The notes under the pieces: model-generated | What the model was told of the DNA's origin: nothing | Database searches by the model: none | What the model saw: the letters and a program-made list of their open reading frames with translations, nothing else | Part shown: positions 1 to 9,700 of the stretch, one piece after another | Layout: the number at the start of each line of letters is the position of its first letter | Position numbering within the stretch: the stretch's first letter is position 1 | Program-made: the position numbers and the translations under genes | NCBI GenBank assembly: GCA_964386525.1 | Contig: CAYLSO010000030.1 | Coordinates: forward strand, 1 to 42,557 | Direction: 5' to 3' | Length of the DNA: 42,557 nucleotides | Source of the DNA: CAYLSO01 sp964386525 | GTDB taxonomy: Bacteria; Eisenbacteria; RBG-16-71-46; DASYSL01

Positions 1-675
1 TGCATCGTCGCCGTGGACGGGCGTCCGATGGAACTCTGGGAGGACCTCACAAAGGCGATCCACGGCTCGGTCGGCAAGCCGCTGGCGCTGACCGTGGAGC
101 GCGGCGGGCGCCGCTTCGTCGCCCGCGTCACCCCGACGCCGCAGCGGGACGGCTCGCGCACCATCGGCATCATCGGCATCTCGCCGCCGCGCACCGGCAC
201 GTACGTGGTGCGCCTGGCGCCGCACGAGGCGGTGGTCAACGCGTTTCCGCTCACCGGCAACCTCATCGCGCAGACGGCGCGCGGGCTGTGGATGCTGGCC
301 ACGCGGCCGGTGCAGGCCAAAGACCAGATGGGCGGCCCCTTGCTCATCATGCAGATGTCCACCCAGCAGGCCCGCAAGGGCTGGGGCCACTACCTCTTCC
401 TGATGGGCGTGATCTCGATCGCCATCATGGCGTTCAACCTGCTGCCCCTGCCGATCCTCGACGGCGGCCACATCCTCCTGGCGGTCATCGAGGGGCTGCG
501 CCGCCGGCCGCTCGCGCAGGGCTTCCTGACGGCCTACCAGCGGCTCGGGCTCGCCCTCATCGGCTCCCTGCTCGTCTTCATCCTCTTCAATGACGTGTGG
601 CGGGAAGCGCAGCGCGGCCGGGCCATGTCCCGCAGTGAACGGGGCGGGCGCAGCGCCACCGAACAGAAGCGCTAG
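1..675 (+). CDS. rseP: RseP-type site-2 intramembrane protease (3' part)
   Basis: This is the C-terminal 224 residues of a membrane zinc protease; the 5' part, which would carry the HExxH active site, lies outside the window. The visible part starts in a PDZ domain (VDGRPMELWEDL through ALTVERGGRRF), which in this family gates access of substrate. The second family motif follows, NLLPLPILDGGH near nt 438-473, whose Asp is the third zinc ligand, then a final hydrophobic helix (LIGSLLVFILF). Family knowledge: RseP cleaves anti-sigma factors and remnant signal peptides within the inner membrane. It is followed after 28 nt by an Omp85-family gene, similar to the classical rseP-bamA order. The identification is firm from the LDGG motif plus PDZ; the real substrate is unknown. 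Confidence 0.93.
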   Translation, partial: CIVAVDGRPMELWEDLTKAIHGSVGKPLALTVERGGRRFVARVTPTPQRDGSRTIGIIGISPPRTGTYVVRLAPHEAVVNAFPLTGNLIAQTARGLWMLATRPVQAKDQMGGPLLIMQMSTQQARKGWGHYLFLMGVISIAIMAFNLLPLPILDGGHILLAVIEGLRRRPLAQGFLTAYQRLGLALIGSLLVFILFNDVWREAQRGRAMSRSERGGRSATEQKR

Positions 676-703
676 GTCGCGGCCGGCGACTCCGCGTGGC
701 CGC

Positions 704-2623
704 GTGAGACGCGCCGACGGGCGGCGGGGCGCCCGGTGGGCGGCCGCCGCCGGCTTGTGCGCGGCCCTGCTCGTCTCGCCGGCGCCGCCGCTGGCGGCGC
801 AGAGCGGCATCGAGGTCGGCCTGCCGCGCGTGCGGCGCGTGCGCGTGGAGGGGGTCCGCGTCCTCGACGCGGGCGACGTCCGCAAGGTCCTCAAGACCCG
901 GGGCCGTGCCCGCTTCGCGTTGTGGTCGAAGGGGGCCTTCTTCCGCCAGGACTTCCTCACGGCCGACGTGCTCATCCTGCGCCAATTCGCCGCGCAGCGG
1001 GGTTTCCTCGATGCCGCCGTGACGGCGCGGACCGCCGCCCAACCCGGCGGCAACCAGGTGGATGTCGTGTTCTCCGTCGTGGAAGGCGCGCGCACCTTCG
1101 TGCGGCGGGTCGAGCTGTCGCCGACGACGGTGTTTCGCGAGGCGGAGCTGCTCGACCGGCTGGCGACGCAGGCGGGCGAGCCGTTCAACCCCCAGAACCT
1201 GAAGCTCGACCCGGAGACCATCGGCGATGCGTACGCCGACCGCGGCCACTTCCCGGTGATCTCCACCGGGTGGACGCGCCTCGACTCGGTCTCGGCCGAG
1301 GTGCGCTTCACGGTCGCCGAAGGGCCGGAGTTCCGGGTCGGAACGCTGACCGTGGAGGGCGTCACCGCCGTGGACACGGCCGTCGTGCGGCGCGAGCTGC
1401 TGCTGCGTCCGGGCCGGAGCTTCCGCCGCGCGTCGTTGGTCAAGTCGTCGGAGCGGCTGTACGAGACACAGCTCTTCCAGGTGGTGGACTTCGAACCGGT
1501 GCGCATCGACACGGTGGCGGCCGTGGTCGACCTACGCGTGCGGATTCGCGAGCGCCCGCACCGCTGGGTGCAGGGCGGCGTGGGCGCCGGGACGCTCGAC
1601 GGACTGCGACTGAGCGGCCAGGCGGGGCACGGCAACCTGTGGGGCAAGGGGCGGCGGGCCGAGGCGAGCACGCGCGTCGCGCTGGGCGGCCTCGAGCGCT
1701 TCAGCAACCGCGTGCGCTACATCGAGCCGTGGCTCTTCGGGACGCGCACCCAGGGCGAAGCGGGCGGCTACTATCAGCAGGGCGACGAGTACTTCAAGGG
1801 CGCCACCTTCGCGCAGCGCATCTGGGGGTTCTACTTCTCGGCGCGCCGCCGGCTGAGCCCGTTCACGGACGCGACGCTGGGGCTCGACAACCAGTGGTCG
1901 CGGCCGATCACCGCGCCCGCCTTGCCCGACACGCAGCTGGCCAGCTTCCCGTACGGGCAACTGTTCACGCAGCGCCTCAGCCTGGTGCTGCAGTACGACC
2001 GGCGCGACGACATCCTCGATCCCACCCGGGGCGAGTACTATGAGCTGGCCGGGGTCTCGGCGGGGCGCCTGCTGGCCGGGGAGGGACAGTTCAACAAGGC
2101 GACAGCGACCGGTATCTGGCACCGCCGGATCGAAGGCGGGGCGAGCCTCGGGCTGCGCGCCGAGCTCGGCGGCATCTGGGCATTCGGCGGGCCGGGAGCC
2201 TCGCCGCTGGAGAACGTCCCCATCCAGGACCTCTACCTGACGGGCGGCGCGTACTCGGTGCGCGGCTACCCTGAGCTGGGCATCAACGGCGCGGACGGCA
2301 GCGGCGGCGTGGTCCTCCTCGTCACCAACGTGGAGCTGCGCTTCCCCCTGTACGGCGTGCTCGCGGGGGCGGTCTTCCTGGACGGGGGCAACGTGTGGTC
2401 GCGGGCCGCCGATTTCAAGCTCAGCCAGCTCGGTCTGGGCAGCGGCCCGGCCGACGGCAACGACTACCGCTGGTCGGTGGGGGCGGGGGCGCGGGTGCGC
2501 ACGCCGGTAGGGCCGTTCCGGGTCGACGTCGGCCTGCGCCTGCGCGACTACATCGAGACGCCGGGAGTGGAGACGCGCAGTGCCGGGCTCGGCTACCACC
2601 TGAGCATCGGCCAACCCTTCTGA
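704..2623 (+). CDS. tamA: Omp85-family outer-membrane protein, TamA-like (three POTRA domains)
   Basis: A 639-residue outer-membrane protein. A GTG at 704 gives an ideal signal peptide (positive RRADGRR, hydrophobic AAAAGLCAALLV, cleavage near LAAQ); the frame is open back to 590 but that would overlap rseP and put about 38 disordered residues ahead of the signal. No good Shine-Dalgarno is visible. I count three POTRA-like repeats: about residues 35-130 (RVRRVRVEGVRVLDAGDV), 131-210 and 211-290 (RVGTLTVEGVTAVD). A beta barrel follows with the conserved VRGY motif (nt about 2259) and a terminal aromatic strand ending IGQPF. Three POTRAs and this length fit TamA (577 in E. coli) better than five-POTRA BamA, and tamB follows after 13 nt. 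Family role: insertion and translocation of outer-membrane proteins. Because rseP is upstream, a simplified BamA remains possible. Confidence 0.85.
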   Translation: MRRADGRRGARWAAAAGLCAALLVSPAPPLAAQSGIEVGLPRVRRVRVEGVRVLDAGDVRKVLKTRGRARFALWSKGAFFRQDFLTADVLILRQFAAQRGFLDAAVTARTAAQPGGNQVDVVFSVVEGARTFVRRVELSPTTVFREAELLDRLATQAGEPFNPQNLKLDPETIGDAYADRGHFPVISTGWTRLDSVSAEVRFTVAEGPEFRVGTLTVEGVTAVDTAVVRRELLLRPGRSFRRASLVKSSERLYETQLFQVVDFEPVRIDTVAAVVDLRVRIRERPHRWVQGGVGAGTLDGLRLSGQAGHGNLWGKGRRAEASTRVALGGLERFSNRVRYIEPWLFGTRTQGEAGGYYQQGDEYFKGATFAQRIWGFYFSARRRLSPFTDATLGLDNQWSRPITAPALPDTQLASFPYGQLFTQRLSLVLQYDRRDDILDPTRGEYYELAGVSAGRLLAGEGQFNKATATGIWHRRIEGGASLGLRAELGGIWAFGGPGASPLENVPIQDLYLTGGAYSVRGYPELGINGADGSGGVVLLVTNVELRFPLYGVLAGAVFLDGGNVWSRAADFKLSQLGLGSGPADGNDYRWSVGAGARVRTPVGPFRVDVGLRLRDYIETPGVETRSAGLGYHLSIGQPF

Positions 2624-2636
2624 GGGAGTGCGGAGC

Positions 2637-5600
2637 GTGAGCGAGACGCAGTCGCCGGACACGAGCGGGCCCCAGCGCCCGGGGGCGGGCGCCCCGGAGG
2701 CCCCGGGCGCGCCGCGGGCCGCCGCGGCCGTCCGTCCGCGCTTCGGTCGGCGGCTGCTGGGGCTGGCGGGGATCGGCGCGGGACTCGGGGTGGCGCTGCT
2801 GATCGCCGCCGCGGTGTTCGCTGCGCGCTCGGGGCTGCTCTCGGAGCGGGCCGTGAGCTTCGCCAGCCGGCGGCTGGGGGAGGCGAGCAACCTGCGGTTG
2901 CGGGCGCGGTCCGTCGAGCGCATGGCCGCGGGGGTGCGCCTCGTCGAGCCGCTCGTCGAGGTGTCCGACAGCAGCCGCTGGTACCCGCTGGTGCGCGCCC
3001 GCAAGGCCGAGATCCGTGTCAGTTTCCTCGACCTGTTGCAGGGACGCCCGCAAGTCTACGAACTGCGCCTGGAGCGCCCCGTGCTCGAATTGCACTACAC
3101 GGCGGCGGGCCGGGCCGTGCTGCCCGTCTTGCGCACGCGGGGGCCGGCCCGCCCGGGGCGCGACGGTGTGCGGGTGACCTTGGAGCGCGCCCGATTCGTG
3201 GTCCGCGGGCCCGGCCAGGCCACGGAGTGGTGGGGCAACGGCCGGCTGCGGGCCAGCGTGCTGCCGGAGGGGCGCGGACACGCGCTGGTCCTCGAGCACG
3301 CCAGCGGTTCGCTGCCGACGCTCGGGCTGGTGGTGCAGCAGGCGACGGGGCGCGGGCACCTGGAGGGCGGCGAATGGCGATGGCGCGAGCTCTCCGCCAC
3401 CACCGACGCGGGGCGGGTGCGCGCCGAGGGCGGGTGGCGCGGCCGCGATCTCGATGTGCGGTTCGCGGCGGCCGGCTGGCCGTGGGAGTTCTTCGGCGAA
3501 CTGCTGGAGCAGCCGGCGCTCGACGTGCCCGGCTACCTCGACGTGCATGGCAGCGTGGCCGGGACGTTCGACCGCCCGGCCTTCCGTGCCGCAGCCGACG
3601 GGCGCTGGCGCGACGAGCCATTCCGCGCCACGCTCGCCGGGGAGGTGACGGCCGACGGCCTGGCCCTGTCGCGAGCCCGGATCGAGTGGCAGGAGACCTC
3701 CTTGGCAGGGAGCGCGCGCTTCCGCAACGGCGGGCAGTGGTGGATCGAGGGGGACCTGGCGGCGCTCGACCTGGCGCGCCTGTCGCGGATCTGGCCGGGG
3801 CTCGATCTGCCCGCCACCCGCCTGTCGGGGCCGGCGCGGCTCGAGGGGGGAAGCGGAAGGATCGGGCTGCTGAGCCGCGGGGTCGGGGGCGAGGCCTGGG
3901 GTCTGCCCGTCGAGGGGATCGCGGGCAGCTGGGAGATCGACGGTCGCACGCAGAGTTTCTCCGTCAGCGCGGGCGTGGCCGGCGGCAGCGTCGCGATGAC
4001 GGGCGGCAAGCGGGGAGAGGAAGTCGACCTGGCCGCGGCGATCGACGGCGTCGACGTGGCGCGCCTCGGCCGTCTGGATCCGCGCCTGGCGAAGGCCTCG
4101 GGCAGGCTGCGCGACGCCGCCGTGCGCCTCGTGGGCCCGACGGGACGGCGCCGCCTGACGGTGCGCGCCGGCGTGGACGCGCCGGCCTACGGCGGGGCGC
4201 GGGCACGCTCTCTCGACGCGCAGGTCGAGGGCTGGCTCGGGCCCGGCGGGCGCGTGGAGGTGCGGGCCGTGGCCCGGGGGCTCGAGGCGGCCGGCCAGCG
4301 GGCGGACTCGGCGTGGGTGGCGGGAACCTGCGAGAGCGGGATCTGCCGCTGGCCCGTGGTGAGGGCGGTGCGCGCCGACACGTCGCTCACCCTCGCGGTC
4401 ACGGCCCGCTCCGGCGCGGACGGCTGGCGGGTGAGCGCCTTTCCCGCACGCCTGGAGACGGCCGATTGGACGATGGCCGCCGAGGAGCCCGTGGTGGTGC
4501 GGCTGCACGGCGGGCAGGCGCATCTGGACTCGGTCCGCTTCGCCGGCGGGCTGGGGCGGTTCGAGCTGAGCGGCTGGATCCGCTCGGGGGAGGATCTCGA
4601 CCTGCGGCTGCGGGGCGCGGAGATGGACCTGGGCGCGCTGGCGTCCGCGGCGGGGCTCGCGGGGGTCTCCGGCGACCTCTCGGCCGACGCGCACCTGACT
4701 GCCGGGAGGGGTTGGAAGGCGCTGGTGGTCCAGGCGGGGTCGCGGCAGATCCTGGCCCCGAGCGTGCGGATCGAGGGCCTCGCGGCCGCGGCCTCCCTGC
4801 GCGCCGGCGACGAAGAGCTGCGCGTCGAGCAGCTGGAGGTGACGGCCGGAGACGGGACGCTGCGCGCGTCGGGGCGGGCGCGGCTGGAAGGCAGCTGGCG
4901 GCTGGCGCCGACCGGTTGGGCGAAGGGCCTTCGGGGAGCCCGCGAGTGGCGCGGCGACCTGCGCGCGACGAACTTCGACCTCGGGCTGCTGGCCGGCGTC
5001 TGGCCGCAGGCCCGGGGGCTGGCGGGGCGGTTCACCGGCGAGGCGCACCTGGGAGGCGACCCGCAGGACCCGAGCGGCGGCAGCGAGGGAGCGATCGACG
5101 GCCTCGGCCTGGCCGGCTACCGTTTCGATGCGGTGCGGTGGCGCGCCACGTACGGCTCGCGGGAGCTGAAGGTGGAGCACGCGGAGCTGCGCGAGGGCGA
5201 ACTCGAGTCGCGCGTCACCGGCACGTTGCCGCTCGACCTGGCGTGGGGCACGCCGGGAGAGAAGCGCTTCCCGGATTCGCCGATGGACCTGCGGCTCAGC
5301 GTCGCCGACGGCAGCCTGGCGGCGCTGCCGCTGTTCCTGCCCATCGTCGCCGCCGCCGACGGTCGCCTGCAGGCCGAAGTCCGCCTGACGGGCACGCCGG
5401 CCAAGCCGCGGGCCGTGGGCACGGCCTCGGTCCGCGATGGCCACCTGCGCTTCACCGGCCGCGAGGAGCTCTATTACGGGGTGACGCTGCAGGCCGTCCT
5501 GCGCGACGACCGCATCTTCCTCGAGGACGCGCGGGCGCGGCAGGGCAAGGAGGGCGTGCTGGAGGGCAAAGGCACGGTGACGCTGGCCGACGGGCGCATC

Positions 5601-6674
5601 GCCGGCTACGATCTGGCGGTGCGCGCCGAGCGGGCGACGGCCTTGGCCAGCGGCGAGTACTCGTTGGAATTCGACGGGGAGTTCCACGTGACGGACGGGC
5701 CGCGGCTGGGCCGGGCCTTCCTGCCGATCCCGCACGTGCGGGGCACCCTGCGGGCCCGCCAGGGCACCGTGCTCTACGACTTCGCCGACCCGGGCAACCG
5801 CGTCTACTTCGCCGGACCGGTGAAGGACCGCTCGTGGATCTACGACGTGGAGGTCAAGGCCGACAACCGCGTCTTCTGGCGGACGCCCAACGCCAACATC
5901 GAGATGAAGGTCGATCTCTCGGTGAGCCAGACGCTCGACGCGCTGCGCGTCTGGGGCACGATCGAGTCGGTGCGCGGGGACTATTACTTCCTCGAGAACA
6001 AGTTCCGCGTCGAGGAGGGGGTGCTCTCCTTCGACGAAGTGGAGCCCCTCAACCCGCGCGTGCAGGCCAAGGCCCAGACCGCGGTCAACCTGGCGGGGGG
6101 CGGCGGTGCCCTGCAGCGCGAGACCATCGACCTCACGCTGGCGGAGCGGCTGCGCAAGCCCGAGGTCACCCTGACCTCCAGCTCGGGGCTGAGCGAGACC
6201 CAGATCATCCAGCTCCTGACCTACGGGCGCTTCGGGCTCGACCGGCGCAATCCCGATCCGCTCGGGCGCCCCGACCAGCGGCTGATCGTCGGCACCATGG
6301 GTGGCCAGTACCTCGTCCGGCAGCTGGCCCGGCAGTTCCCCGAGGCCTCCTCGCTCCTCAACGAAGTCGAGCTGGGGACCGCCGTGGTGGAGGACGAGGC
6401 CGGGGGCCGCCTGGTGCCGCGGGTCGGGGTGAGCCGCTACCTGACCAGCGACCTGCGGCTGCGCTACTCTCAGTTGCTGAGCGAGGGCAGCACCGGGGTG
6501 ACGGGCGGCTACAGCGTCGACTTCCGGGACGTGGGGGCGGAGTACCGCATCAGCAAGGTCTTCATCCTCACCGGGCAGGTGGTCGAGCGGCGCAAGGGTT
6601 CGGCGCTGACCCCGGGCGCCAGCCGGTCGGAGTTGCAGTACAATGTAGACTTGGGCGCGCGCCACGAGTGGTGA
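2637..6674 (+). CDS. tamB: TamB-like inner membrane translocation/assembly protein
   Basis: A 1345-residue protein of AsmA/TamB type. I chose GTG 2637, which has GAGGGAG (2622-2628) eight bases upstream; GTG 2628 is in frame but lies inside that ribosome site. An N-terminal disordered Pro/Ala stretch precedes one transmembrane anchor (about residues 45-65, LAGIGAGLGVALLIAAAVFA). A very long beta-rich region follows, typical of the periplasm-spanning TamB hydrophobic groove. The last 350 residues match the DUF490 signature: RGDYYFLENKFRVEEGVLSF, then LTSSSGLSETQIIQLLTYG, then the barrel-interacting end with LRYSQLLSEG. Family role: with TamA, bridges inner and outer membrane for barrel assembly or lipid transport. 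It directly follows the TamA-like gene, so the two probably form one complex and transcription unit. Confidence 0.9.
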   Translation: MSETQSPDTSGPQRPGAGAPEAPGAPRAAAAVRPRFGRRLLGLAGIGAGLGVALLIAAAVFAARSGLLSERAVSFASRRLGEASNLRLRARSVERMAAGVRLVEPLVEVSDSSRWYPLVRARKAEIRVSFLDLLQGRPQVYELRLERPVLELHYTAAGRAVLPVLRTRGPARPGRDGVRVTLERARFVVRGPGQATEWWGNGRLRASVLPEGRGHALVLEHASGSLPTLGLVVQQATGRGHLEGGEWRWRELSATTDAGRVRAEGGWRGRDLDVRFAAAGWPWEFFGELLEQPALDVPGYLDVHGSVAGTFDRPAFRAAADGRWRDEPFRATLAGEVTADGLALSRARIEWQETSLAGSARFRNGGQWWIEGDLAALDLARLSRIWPGLDLPATRLSGPARLEGGSGRIGLLSRGVGGEAWGLPVEGIAGSWEIDGRTQSFSVSAGVAGGSVAMTGGKRGEEVDLAAAIDGVDVARLGRLDPRLAKASGRLRDAAVRLVGPTGRRRLTVRAGVDAPAYGGARARSLDAQVEGWLGPGGRVEVRAVARGLEAAGQRADSAWVAGTCESGICRWPVVRAVRADTSLTLAVTARSGADGWRVSAFPARLETADWTMAAEEPVVVRLHGGQAHLDSVRFAGGLGRFELSGWIRSGEDLDLRLRGAEMDLGALASAAGLAGVSGDLSADAHLTAGRGWKALVVQAGSRQILAPSVRIEGLAAAASLRAGDEELRVEQLEVTAGDGTLRASGRARLEGSWRLAPTGWAKGLRGAREWRGDLRATNFDLGLLAGVWPQARGLAGRFTGEAHLGGDPQDPSGGSEGAIDGLGLAGYRFDAVRWRATYGSRELKVEHAELREGELESRVTGTLPLDLAWGTPGEKRFPDSPMDLRLSVADGSLAALPLFLPIVAAADGRLQAEVRLTGTPAKPRAVGTASVRDGHLRFTGREELYYGVTLQAVLRDDRIFLEDARARQGKEGVLEGKGTVTLADGRIAGYDLAVRAERATALASGEYSLEFDGEFHVTDGPRLGRAFLPIPHVRGTLRARQGTVLYDFADPGNRVYFAGPVKDRSWIYDVEVKADNRVFWRTPNANIEMKVDLSVSQTLDALRVWGTIESVRGDYYFLENKFRVEEGVLSFDEVEPLNPRVQAKAQTAVNLAGGGGALQRETIDLTLAERLRKPEVTLTSSSGLSETQIIQLLTYGRFGLDRRNPDPLGRPDQRLIVGTMGGQYLVRQLARQFPEASSLLNEVELGTAVVEDEAGGRLVPRVGVSRYLTSDLRLRYSQLLSEGSTGVTGGYSVDFRDVGAEYRISKVFILTGQVVERRKGSALTPGASRSELQYNVDLGARHEW

Positions 6675-6710
6675 GCGCGCCGCGACGGGCGGGGAGCACC
6701 CGCCGCGCGC
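6675..6710 (+). other. GC-rich hairpin after tamB
   Basis: Two nested pairings start right after the tamB stop: GCGCGC (6675-6680) with GCGCGC (6705-6710), and GGCGGG (6688-6693) with CCCGCC (6699-6704) around a 5-nt loop. There is a 7-nt bulge on the left and no T-tract. It could reduce read-through or protect the upstream mRNA end; I would not call it a classical intrinsic terminator. Confidence 0.4.
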
Positions 6711-6733
6711 CACGGGCCGCCGAGGAAGACAGC

Positions 6734-9700
6734 ATGAACCACAGCCTGGCGGACATCCGGCGGCGGGCCCTCTGGGGCCTGGCCCTGGCTCTCCTGGTGG
6801 CGGCGGCGATGCCGCCGGCGGCGGGGGCGCAGACCTTCGGGCAGAACAAGGTCCAGTACAAGCGCTTCGCTTTCCGCTCCATCTCCTCGCCGCACTTCGA
6901 CGTCTACTTCTACGAGGGCGGCGACAGCCTGGCGCTGCGCGTCCTCGACCTGGCCGAGAAGGCCAACCTCAAGCTGTCGCGCGACCTCGGGCACTTGCTG
7001 GCGGCCAAGGTCCCGATCATCCTCTACAATTCCCACCACGATTTCGCGCAGACCAATGTCATCCTCGAGCTGCTGGACGACGGCACGGGCGGCTTCACCG
7101 AGCTGCTGCGCAACCGCGTGGTGATCCCGTTCACCGGCTCGTACGAGGACCTGCGCCACGTGGTGGTGCACGAGCTGGCGCACGCCTTCATGTTCGACAT
7201 GCTGTACGGCGGCGGCCTGGCGCAGCTGGTCTTAGGGCGGGGCTATTTCGCGGTGCCGCTGTGGTTCGCGGAGGGTCTCGCGGAGTACGAGTCGCTGGGC
7301 TGGGAGTCGAACGCGGAGATGTTCGTGCGCGACGGCACCCTCGGCGGCTACCTGGAGCCGCTGCCGTACGCCGGCGGTTATCTCGTCTACAAGCAGGGCC
7401 AGGGGGCGCTCCGCTACCTGGTGGAGCGCCACGGCCGCGACCAGCTGCGCGACCTGCTGCAGAAGCTGCGCTTCCACCGCAATTTCGAGCGCGCCTTCCA
7501 GACCTCGCTGGGCACCTCGACGGAGCGCTTCAGCGAGGACTACCAGAACTGGCTGCGGCGCATGTACTGGCCGTCGATCCGCGACAAGTCCAGCCCGGAG
7601 GTCTTCGCGCGCCGCCTCACCGACCATCGCCGCGACCGCTCCAACCTGAACACGGCGGCGGCCATCTCGCCGACCGGCGACCGCATCGCCTACCTGTCGG
7701 ACCGCCAGCAGTTCACCGACCTGTACGTGATGTCGTCGCTCGACGGGCGCGTGCTGCGCCGGGTGGTGCGCGGCCAGCGCAACGTGGCCTTCGAGAACAT
7801 CCCGTCGCTGCGCTCCTCGCTCACCTGGTCGGCCGACGGCGAGCGGCTGGCGTTCATCGCCGAGAGCCAGTCGCGCGACGTCCTCTACGTCACCGACGTG
7901 ACGAGCGGGCGCGTGGTGCGCAAGCACAAGCTGCCGCTCGACGCGGCCGCCTTCCCGGCCTGGCGGCCGCTCAGCGACGAGATCGCCGTGGTGGGCGTCA
8001 AGGATGGGCGCAGCGACCTCTACGTGGTGGGGCGGGACGGGTCGGTGCGCCGCCTCACCGACGATACCTGGGACGAGAAGGAGCCGTCGTGGGCCCCGGA
8101 CGGCAAGAGCCTGGTGTTCTCTTCCGACCGCGGCCGGTCCGTGGCCCTGACGGCGGAGAAGCGGCCGGGGGGCTTCGGCGGCTACGGCATCTGGACGATC
8201 GACGTGGCCAGCGGGGCGGTGGCCCCGGTGCTCGACACCGGCGGCGACGACACCCAGCCGGTGTGGTCGCCGGACGGCCGGCGGCTGGCGTTCGTGACCG
8301 ATCGCGGCGGGGCGCGCAACCTCTACCTGATGGAGCGCCGCGACTCGAGCTTCACGCAGCTCACCGACCTGGTGGGCGGCATCTTCTCGCTGTCGTGGTC
8401 GCGCGAGAACGACCGGTTGGTCTTCTCGGCGTTCAACGAGGGCGGCTTCGACATCTTCATCGCCAAGGAGCCGCTCTCCATCGACACGGTGATCGCGCGG
8501 CTGCGCGAGCAGCGGCCGGGCGCGACCCTGACCTGGCAGGAGATGATGGGCCCGGCGCCGCTGGCGGCGTTCCCGGTGCCGCCGGGCGGGGCCGGGGCGC
8601 TGGCCCCGGCGTGGCCCGACAGCGTGCTGCCGCCGGGCCCGCTGGCTCTCGCGCCGCGGCCCGGCCTGGCCGACTCGCTGCGCGGCGGGCTGCCGCCGGT
8701 GGGGCTGGGCGGGCCGTACGCCCCGGGCGACACGCTGCGGCCGGTGGGGCTGGTGACGGTGATCGACGCGGCGCGGGAGAGCGCGCCGTTCGCGCTCCCC
8801 GACTCGCTCCTGCGCCAGGAGCCCGAGCCCTACCGCACCCAGTTCGCCACCGACTTCGCCGGCGGCGGCTTCCAGTACACGTCGGCCTACGGCTTCGCCG
8901 GCAGCTCGCAGTTCGCGCTCAGCGACTTCCTCGGCAACCACCGCATCTACCTGGCCACGGACCTCTTCACTTCGTCTCTGTCCGAGACCAACCTGCTGGC
9001 CGTGTACAACTACCTGCCGCGGCGCACCGACTACGGGGTCGGCGCTTTCCACTTCAAGAGCTACTTCTACTCGCGCACCACGACGCTGGGCGAGCAGTTC
9101 GCCCAGGCGCGCTACTTCTCGGAGCGCAACGTCGGCGCGATGGGCATGCTCTCCCACCCGCTGTCGCGTTTCCAGCGCCTCGACCTCACCCTCACCGGCA
9201 TGATGGTGGAGCGCATCCTCTACTCCGACGACGCGTTCGGGGCCCCGGCCGGCACCGAGCGGCGCAGCGTGCTGGCGCCCAACCTGAGCTTCGTCCAGGA
9301 CAACGTCCTCTACGGCTACTACGGGCCGGTCAACGGCTCGCGCTGGCTCCTGGCCGTCAACCCGGCGCTGCCGGTGTTCCCGAAGAGCCTGAGCTACCAG
9401 ACGGTGGTCGGGGACTACCGTCACTACTGGAACCTCGGTCTCGACTACCAGTTCGCGACGCGGCTGGTGGCCATGGCCTCGTTCGGCCGCGACCAGCAGG
9501 TCTTCCAGATCGGGGGCTCCAGCACGGTGCGTGGGTTCGACGACTTCGAGCTGGTGTCGCCGCGCATGGGGTTCGCCAACCTCGAGTTCCGCTTCCCCTT
9601 CATCAATGCTCTCGGGGTTCTCGGCCCGCTGCCGCTCGGCTTCTTCAACCTGCGCGGCGCCGTCTTCCTCGACAACGCGCTCGTCGTGCAGCCTGGGAAC

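Noticed and set aside
3227..6733. Upstream extension of the peptidase-barrel gene back to 3227
   Set aside because: The frame is open by chance across tamB. The residues are Arg/Gly/Ala-rich shadow text, whereas ATG 6734 begins a clean signal peptide.
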